Below, piece after piece: positions 34,363 to 41,062 of a DNA stretch of 41,062 nt. Position 1 is the stretch's first letter. Every line of letters begins with the position of its first letter. This DNA is from Rubrivivax sp. GTDB taxonomy: Bacteria > Pseudomonadota > Gammaproteobacteria > Burkholderiales > Burkholderiaceae_C. Where the stretch lies: assembly GCA_016719535.1 (NCBI GenBank), contig JADJYX010000050.1:1-41062 (forward strand), given 5' to 3'. A program made the translations under genes and the position numbers. A model generated the notes under the pieces. That model saw only the letters and a list, made by a program, of their open reading frames with translations. It was not told the origin of the DNA and made no database searches.

Positions 34363-35460
34363 TTACGGCGTGCTGCCGGGCGGCGCGCTGGCGCGGGGCC
34401 GCAGCAGCACCACCACCAGCGTGATCACCGTCAGCGGCACCACGAAGCCCATCATCACGGTGGAGAACCAGCCCAGCGCCGCATGCTGCTGCGCGGCCAG
34501 GATGAGGTAGGCCACGTAGGCGACGTAATAGGCGAGGAAGACCGCGCCTTCCCAGCGCGCGATCTCGCGCCCGGTCATGAAGACCGGCAGGCAGGCCAGC
34601 GCGGTGGCGATCATCACCCACAGGTCGAAGCCCAGCACCGCTGGCGGCACCGTCAGGCCGGTCCCGCCGGCCGCCAGGCTGGACAGGCCCAGGCAGCCCA
34701 GCAGGTTGAAGGTGTTGCTGCCCACCACGTTGCCGACCGCGATGTCACGCTCGCCCTTGAAGGCGGCCGTCACCGAGGCGGCCACCTCGGGCAGCGAGGT
34801 GCCGGCGGCGACGATGGTCAGGCCGATGACGACGTCGCTGACGCCCAGCGCCCGCGCAAAGGCCGTGGCGGCCGTCACCAGGGCATTGGAGCCCAGCACC
34901 AGCAGGCCCAGGCCGCCGGCGATGAGCAGCAGCTGCACCGGCAGCCGGCTGTCCCAGCCGCCGGCGGCCGCCGGCTGGTATTCGGCGGTGTAGTCGTCGG
35001 CGGCCGCGGCAGCGCCGGCGCGCCGCGACTGCACGATCAGGAAGACGGTGTAGGCCACCATCGACCCCGTCAGCAGGGCACCGTCGAGGCCGGCGATGCG
35101 CCCGTCCAGCGCCAGCACCAGCAGCAGCAGCGAGGCGCCGATCATGATCGGCACCTCCTGGCGGATGAGCTGCACGTTGACCACCAGCGGCGTGATGACC
35201 GCCGACAGGCCCAGGATCAGCAGCACGTTGAAGATGTTGCTGCCCACCACGTTGCCCAGCGCCAGTTCGGTGCGGCCCTCGAGTGCGGCACCCACCGACA
35301 CCGCCAGCTCGGGCGAACTGGTGCCGAAGGCGACGATGGTCAGGCCCACCACCAGTGGCGAGAGGCCCAGGGCCAGCGCCAGCTTGGAGGCGCCGCGCAC
35401 CAGGGCCTCGGCGCCGGCAATCAGGGCCACCAGGCCGGCGACGAAGAGCAGCAGGTTCAT
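34363..35460 (-). CDS. CaCA-family calcium/sodium antiporter
   Basis: YrbG/CaxA-like antiporter of the Ca2+:cation family, 365 residues, about ten membrane helices. The two alpha-repeats are clear: VVGLTIVAFGTSSPELAVSV with GNVVGSNIFNVLLILGLSAV (residues about 36-90), and VIGLTIVAAGTSLPEVAASV with GNVVGSNTFNLLGCLGLSSL (about 215-265). The acidic residues in SSPELA and SLPEVA are the ion-site residues of the family. A hydrophilic loop near residues 145-170 separates the halves. Ion preference cannot be read from sequence. It follows the YqhA gene by 19 bp on the same strand. Confidence 0.92.
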   Translation of the reverse strand: MNLLLFVAGLVALIAGAEALVRGASKLALALGLSPLVVGLTIVAFGTSSPELAVSVGAALEGRTELALGNVVGSNIFNVLLILGLSAVITPLVVNVQLIRQEVPIMIGASLLLLVLALDGRIAGLDGALLTGSMVAYTVFLIVQSRRAGAAAAADDYTAEYQPAAAGGWDSRLPVQLLLIAGGLGLLVLGSNALVTAATAFARALGVSDVVIGLTIVAAGTSLPEVAASVTAAFKGERDIAVGNVVGSNTFNLLGCLGLSSLAAGGTGLTVPPAVLGFDLWVMIATALACLPVFMTGREIARWEGAVFLAYYVAYVAYLILAAQQHAALGWFSTVMMGFVVPLTVITLVVVLLRPRASAPPGSTP

Positions 35461-35479
35461 GGCGAAGACCTCGGGGGTG

Positions 35480-36085
35480 TCAATGCCCGTTGGCGGGTGC
35501 CGAATGCGCCATCAGCCGGTCGGCCAGCGCGATCGCCAGCGCCGAGAAGAGAAAGGCGATGTGGATCACCGTCTGCCAGATCAGAACCTTCTCGCTGTAG
35601 TTCTGCGCATTGATGAAGGTCTTGAGCAGGTGGATCGAGCTGATGCCGATGATGGCCGTGGCCAGCTTGACCTTCAGCACGCTGGCGTTGACGTGGCTCA
35701 GCCACTCGGGCTGGTCGGGGTGGCCTTCGAGGTTCAGGCGCGAGACGAAGGTCTCGTAGCCGCCGATGATGACCATGATCAGCAGGTTGGAGATCATCAC
35801 CACGTCGATCAGCGCCAGCACCACCAGCATGATCAGCGTCTCGTTCAGCGAGGTGAGCGGCGCGTCCGACTTGTAGCCCATGCTGGCCACCAGCTGCGCC
35901 AGCGCCGCCTGGTTGCCGAAGGCGGCCTCGATCAGGTGCACCAGCTCGACCCAGAAGTGGTAGACGTAGACGCCCTGGGCGAGGATGAGGCCGATGTACA
36001 GCGGCAGCTGCAGCCAGCGGCTGGCGAAGATCAGGTTCGGCAGCGGACCCAGTCGGCTGGCGACAGGCTTCGGGTTTTCATGCAT
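35480..36085 (-). CDS. yqhA: YqhA family (UPF0114) membrane protein
   Basis: A 201-residue membrane protein of the UPF0114/YqhA family, function unknown. Membrane segments: FASRWLQLPLYIGLILAQGV and YVYHFWVELVHLIEA (near residue 30-55), LIMLVVLALIDVVMISNLLI (about 85-105), KVKLATAIIGISSIHLLKTF (about 140-160), and IWQTVIHIAFLFSALAIALA (about 170-190). MIIGGYETFVSRLNLEGHPD is a family signature. I use ATG 36085. It diverges from acs with about 180 bp between starts, where no clear promoter motif was picked out. Confidence 0.9.
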   Translation of the reverse strand: MHENPKPVASRLGPLPNLIFASRWLQLPLYIGLILAQGVYVYHFWVELVHLIEAAFGNQAALAQLVASMGYKSDAPLTSLNETLIMLVVLALIDVVMISNLLIMVIIGGYETFVSRLNLEGHPDQPEWLSHVNASVLKVKLATAIIGISSIHLLKTFINAQNYSEKVLIWQTVIHIAFLFSALAIALADRLMAHSAPANGH

Positions 36086-36268
36086 GCGAAGGTGGTTCCA
36101 GGTACTGGCGCGATGGCCGAGGATTGTAGTTGTCGACCTCTGGCACGCCGTTGGCCGGAGCAGCGCGCGTACGCGCGTTCGCAGCATCCGTCAGCGGCTG
36201 GTAAGAGCCCGAACCTACCTTAGCGCCCGGCCGGAACCGGACTCCGGCCGCACACCCAGGAGACATGC

Positions 36269-38259
<1,991 letters not shown>

Positions 38260-38300
38260 GCGTCCGCGGCAGCCGCCGCGCCCGCGCGCGGCCCTGAACC

Positions 38301-38342
38301 ATCGCCCCGATCCGCACCAGCGGCCGGGGCGATCTGCCTTTT
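38301..38342 (+). terminator. Putative intrinsic terminator after acs
   Basis: ATCGCCCC (38301-38308) faces GGGGCGAT (38326-38333) and CTGCC then TTTT (38339-38342) follow on the plus strand. It is 42 bp after the acs stop, and nothing else in the 170-bp gap before the next gene is evident. The loop is long (17 nt) and the T-run short, so efficiency is uncertain. Confidence 0.5.
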
Positions 38343-38432
38343 CGACGCCCGATGGCTGCTGCGCATCGGCTACAGTGGCTGCGCGACTCGCGCCGCGCTC
38401 CGGTGCCGTCGCGGGCCCTGGAGGAACTCACC

Positions 38433-38750
38433 ATGCCATTCGTCGTCATCGGCACCATCCTGGTCCTGCTCAAGCTGCTCGAGGTCGACCCCGTGGCCGG
38501 CTGGTCGTGGCTTTGGCTGCTGTCGCCGTTCGGCGTGGCGGTGGTGTGGTGGGTCTACGCCGACACCACCGGGCTGACGCAGCGCCGCGCCATCCGCCGC
38601 ATGGAAGAGCGCAAGGTCGCCCGCCGTGAGCGCGACATGCAGGCGCTGGGCCTGAACGTGCACAGCGACCGCCGCAAGCGCGCGCATCGCAGCGCGGCCG
38701 ATGAAGCGCGCGCGCACGCCGACGAGCGCAAGGGCGACGGCGGTCGCTGA
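38433..38750 (+). CDS. Small Trp-rich protein (TIGR04438 type)
   Basis: A 105-residue protein of the Trp-rich TIGR04438 type common in Burkholderiales. One amino membrane segment (MPFVVIGTILVLLKLLEVDP) and a second Trp-rich hydrophobic stretch (VAGWSWLWLLSPFGVAVVWW) precede a strongly basic tail from about residue 50 (RRAIRRMEERKVARRERDMQ). Start ATG 38433 has GGAGG about 9 nt upstream. Function is unknown; the tail could bind membrane lipids or nucleic acid, but no evidence decides this. Confidence 0.85.
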   Translation: MPFVVIGTILVLLKLLEVDPVAGWSWLWLLSPFGVAVVWWVYADTTGLTQRRAIRRMEERKVARRERDMQALGLNVHSDRRKRAHRSAADEARAHADERKGDGGR

Positions 38751-38784
38751 CGCGGCGCCGTCGCTGCCGCGGCGCCGTCGCTGC
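38751..38784. repeat. Exact 17-bp tandem duplication
   Basis: The unit CGCGGCGCCGTCGCTGC occurs twice without gap (38751-38767 and 38768-38784), directly after the stop of the Trp-rich gene and before the convergent gene end at 38795. It looks like a replication-slippage duplication; no function is evident. Confidence 0.9.
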
Positions 38785-38794
38785 CTTCAGCCGC

Positions 38795-39373
38795 TCACAG
38801 CCGCGCGCACTGATCCTCCTTGCTGGGCGAGCGGTTGCCGCTGCCCACCGGTGCGGGCATATTCTCCTTGCACTGCAGGTTGCCGTTCATGCGGTTGTTG
38901 ACGAGGCTGAGCCCGCCCAGATTCTGGAAGGCCTGCAGGCTGCCGCCGACGATGTTGCCGGTGGCGGTGATCGGCGCCACGTTGGACTCGAGCTGCAGGT
39001 CGCCCTTGATGCGCGCGCCCTCGATCGTGGCGCCGCCGCCCTGCACGATCTGCACCGAACCGCCGACCGTGGAATAGCCGGCGATGCCGATGAAGGCGGC
39101 ACCTTCGGCCTGGACGTTGCCGTTGACCGTGATGCCTGCCGCCCGCGCCGTGGCGCCGCGGCCGACGACCAGGTTGCCGTTGAGGCGGGTGCGGTCGAGC
39201 ACGCAGGTGGCGCCATCGGGCACGAAGATGTTGTCCTTGTAGACGGGGCCGACGGCGCCGGTGCAGATGGTTTCCTCGGCAGCAGCCGGCGCGGCCCAGA
39301 GGGCGGCCGTCAGTGCGGCCGTCAGTGCGGCGGTCAGGGCGACGGCTTGGGTGCGATGACGCTGGGTGATCAT
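38795..39373 (-). CDS. Exported protein with a repeated-strand body
   Basis: A 192-residue exported protein of unknown function. The signal peptide (ATG 39373, MITQRHRTQAVALTAALTAA) contains three in-tandem LTAA units, encoded by a 12-bp repeat at 39303-39338, and ends near AAPAAAEE. The mature protein has short repeating strands of the type NGNLVVGRGATARAAGITVN, VQAEGAAFIGIAGYSTVGGS, IEGARIKGDLQLESN and NIVGGSLQAFQNLGG, each ending in a polar turn, suggesting a small right-handed beta-solenoid like bactofilin or filamentous repeat proteins. Two Cys near the ends (ICTG, LQCKE, DQCARL) may form disulfides. I do not recognise a named family. Confidence 0.8.
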   Translation of the reverse strand: MITQRHRTQAVALTAALTAALTAALWAAPAAAEETICTGAVGPVYKDNIFVPDGATCVLDRTRLNGNLVVGRGATARAAGITVNGNVQAEGAAFIGIAGYSTVGGSVQIVQGGGATIEGARIKGDLQLESNVAPITATGNIVGGSLQAFQNLGGLSLVNNRMNGNLQCKENMPAPVGSGNRSPSKEDQCARL

Positions 39374-39429
39374 GATGCGCTCTCCTAACCATTCATGATT
39401 CGGACGCATCGCCCCCGAGCATGAAAGCC

Positions 39430-39717
39430 TGAGATTGGCGCACGATGCGAGGCGGCACACTGGGCGATTGAGGTCGCAATACGAGTGAAGGCCCGACCCC
39501 GCCGCCTAACCGGATCTCCACCGGGCTGGCTCGAACCCCCGACTGTCGCGTGGCGCGGCCCGTTTGCCCGGGCCGGGTTGCAGCACGAACGGTAAAGAGG
39601 CCCGAATCGAGTTCGATTCGAGGAGTCTTCCAGCCCTCGGGCAATTGCATCTTGCACTTGGCCGAATAGGTGATCGCCCTGTGTGCCGCCTGGCACTTTA
39701 ACCACAGGAGCACCGTG
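39430..39717 (+). ncRNA. Candidate bridge-RNA region of the IS110 element (left end)
   Basis: Non-coding 288-bp stretch between the left repeat and the transposase. It holds two clear hairpins: GGCCCG with CGGGCC near 39557-39576, and the perfect palindrome CGAATCGA (39603-39610) with TCGATTCG (39613-39620). IS110 elements carry a structured bridge RNA in the non-coding end (established for IS621); its presence here is inferred from position, size and structure. No promoter was identified. Confidence 0.4.
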
Positions 39718-40967
39718 ATGGAAGACCTTGGATTGCGAGCCTTGTACCGGCGCGTGGCCGGTATCGACGTGCACCGCATGCTGCATGTGGTGACGGTCTT
39801 GATCGAGCAGGGCGACGGCTCGATGCAGCGCCACACGCGTGAGTTCGGCGGCTTCCGGCGTGACTGCCGGGCTCTGGCGGCATGGCTGAGCGGGCTTGGC
39901 GTCGAACTGGTGGTGATGGAGAGCACGGGGATCTACTGGAAGAGCGTGCACGCCCACCTCGAGAACGCCGGCATCTGCGCCTGGGTGGTCAACGCGCACT
40001 TGATCAAGCACGTGCCTGGGCGTAAGACCGACATGGCCGACAGCGAATGGCTGGCCGTGCTGGCGCGCTTCGGGCTGGTTCGGGCCAGCTTCATTCCCCC
40101 GAAGGACCTGCGCGAGCTGCGCCTGGTCTCGCGCTACCGGCGCAAGCTCAGTGCGATGTGCGCCAGCGAGGTCAACCGGCTGCACAAGATCCTGGATGAC
40201 GGCGGCATCAAGCTCGGTGGCGTGGTCAGCGACATCAACGGCGTGTCGGCCCGGGCGATGGTCAGCGCGCTCATCGAAGGCAAGTCCGTCGAGCACATGC
40301 TCGGCCTGGCCCGCGGCAAAGCTCAAGCAAAGGCGCGAAGACCTCGGCGCGAGCCTGGAAGGCGATCTCAGCGCACGGCACCTGTTCGTGCTCGGGCACA
40401 TCCACGCCCACATCGAGACGCTGCAGCGCGAGATCATCGACATCGACCGTTACCTGCTGGCGGCGATGCAGCCCTATGCCTGGGCGCACCAACTGCTGCA
40501 GACCATTCCCGGCGTCGACGAGATCGCCGCGGCGCTGATTCTCATCGAGATCGGTGACGACATGGCGCGCTTCGGCTGCGCCGAACGCCTGGCCTGCTGG
40601 GCCGCACTCAGCCCGGGCAACAACGAGAGCGCGGGCAAGCGCAAGTCGGGCCGCACGCGCCACGGCAACTCGATCATCCGCTTCATCCTGTGCGAGTGCG
40701 CCAACGCCGCGCGCATGACCAAGAGCACCCTGGCCTCCAAATACCGAAGCCTGATGGCGCGCAAGTCGCACAAGAAGGCGATCGTGGCAGTGGCGCACAA
40801 GATGATCCGGCTGATCTTCCTGATGCTCAGCCGGCGCCAGCCCCTACATCGACCAGGCCATCGACTACGCGGCCATGAGCGCGAAGAAGAACGCCCCGCG
40901 CTGGATCAAGCAGCTCAAGACGATCGGCCGCTGGCCGTCGCCCGAACCCGCTGCTGCCAGCCACTGA
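39718..40967 (+). pseudogene. IS110-family transposase, two frameshifts
   Basis: DEDD transposase/recombinase of IS110, about 415 residues if repaired. ATG 39718 with AGGAG at 39706-39710. Catalytic acidic residues: Asp in VAGIDVHRMLHVV, Glu in VVMESTGIYWKSVHAHLENA, and the two Asp in GRKTDMADSEWLAVLARFG. A frame change near 40320 leads to REDLGASLEGDLSARHLFVL and the carboxyl Tnp_20 domain: IPGVDEIAAALILIEIGDD, CWAALSPGNNESAGKRKSGR (with the Ser nucleophile region of IS110) and RHGNSIIRFILCECANAARM. A second change near 40850 gives the end IDQAIDYAAMSAKKNAPRWI with stop TGA 40965-40967. As read it is inactive; sequencing error is as likely as decay. Confidence 0.85.
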
Positions 40968-41010
40968 AACACCGCTGACTTCGAGGGGTCGGGCCCAGCG
41001 GACATCGACA

Positions 41011-41028
41011 TCCCGCGCTACTGCGGGA
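41011..41028. repeat. Short hairpin downstream of the transposase
   Basis: TCCCGC (41011-41016) faces GCGGGA (41023-41028) with loop GCTACT, in the right non-coding end of the IS, 44 bp after the transposase stop. It may be part of the element's end structure; no T-run follows. Confidence 0.4.
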
Positions 41029-41062
41029 GGCCCTGACATGCCCGATTCATCAGGGGCTTTCA

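Larger units (their letters stand above)
39421..41062 (+). mobile_element. IS110-family insertion sequence, reaching the window edge
   Basis: An IS110-type element. TGAAAGCC at 39422-39429 is matched by its reverse complement GGCTTTCA at 41055-41062, the last bases of the window, so these may be subterminal inverted repeats; target-side ends beyond them cannot be defined. About 290 bp of non-coding DNA precedes the transposase, and about 95 bp follows it. The window ends at the right repeat, as expected if assembly broke at a multicopy element. Confidence 0.7.

Overview
The window comes from a very GC-rich bacterial chromosome. Gene content and protein style (quinone-linked Fdh operon with DUF3305/DUF3306 genes, Trp-rich TIGR04438 protein, class I fumarase, MoxR-DUF58-TgpA triad) suggest a betaproteobacterium of the order Burkholderiales. 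No rRNA or other taxonomic marker is present, so this is inference.

Layout. (1) Positions 1-5.5 kb hold an alanine dehydrogenase, a divergent LysR regulator, mobA, a TorD-type chaperone and a polyferredoxin. Each is recognisable along its whole length but broken by many single-base frame changes, most simply explained as poor consensus at a contig end. (2) Positions 5.5-17.2 kb form a formate dehydrogenase island: DUF3306, a DUF3305 protein with a DUF3306-like tail, selB-selC-selA, then the divergent operon formate-TAT protein, fdhA, fdhB, a small lipoprotein, cytochrome b, a small exported protein and fdhD. (3) Positions 17.2-39.4 kb are housekeeping: glpD, an Mpo1-like protein, dcd, a zinc metallopeptidase, pdxH, a MocA-like gene, chaC, a broken edd next to intact eda, gloA, mltB, tgpA-DUF58-moxR, a histone-deacetylase family gene, mscS, fumarase, a Ca/Na antiporter, YqhA, acs (one frameshift), and two small genes. 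(4) Positions 39.4 kb to the end are an IS110-family insertion sequence reaching the window edge.

The main discovery candidate is a recoded selenocysteine system. The tRNA between selB and selA has every hallmark of bacterial tRNA-Sec (8-bp acceptor stem, 6-bp D stem, 8-bp variable arm, G discriminator, encoded CCA), but its anticodon reads GCA (cysteine codons UGC/UGU) instead of UCA. The adjacent fdhA has UGC at the codon that is UGA/Sec in selenium-dependent relatives, and a SECIS-like hairpin follows with its GGU apical loop exactly 18 nt after that codon, as in E. coli fdhF. SelA and SelB are intact. The simplest reading is SelB/SECIS-directed insertion of Sec at one specific UGC codon while other UGC codons remain Cys. 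Natural tRNA-Sec species with sense anticodons have been reported (Mukai et al. 2016, Facile Recoding of Selenocysteine in Nature, recalled from memory), so the principle has precedent; this locus would be a compact betaproteobacterial example.

How the genes work together: MobA, FdhD, TorD and the DUF3305/3306/polyferredoxin group would mature or serve the molybdenum (bis-MGD) enzyme; SelA, tRNA-Sec and SelB would supply the active-site residue; FdhA-FdhB-cytochrome b form a Tat-exported, membrane-anchored complex passing formate electrons to quinone. No selD is in the window, so the selenium donor must be made elsewhere.
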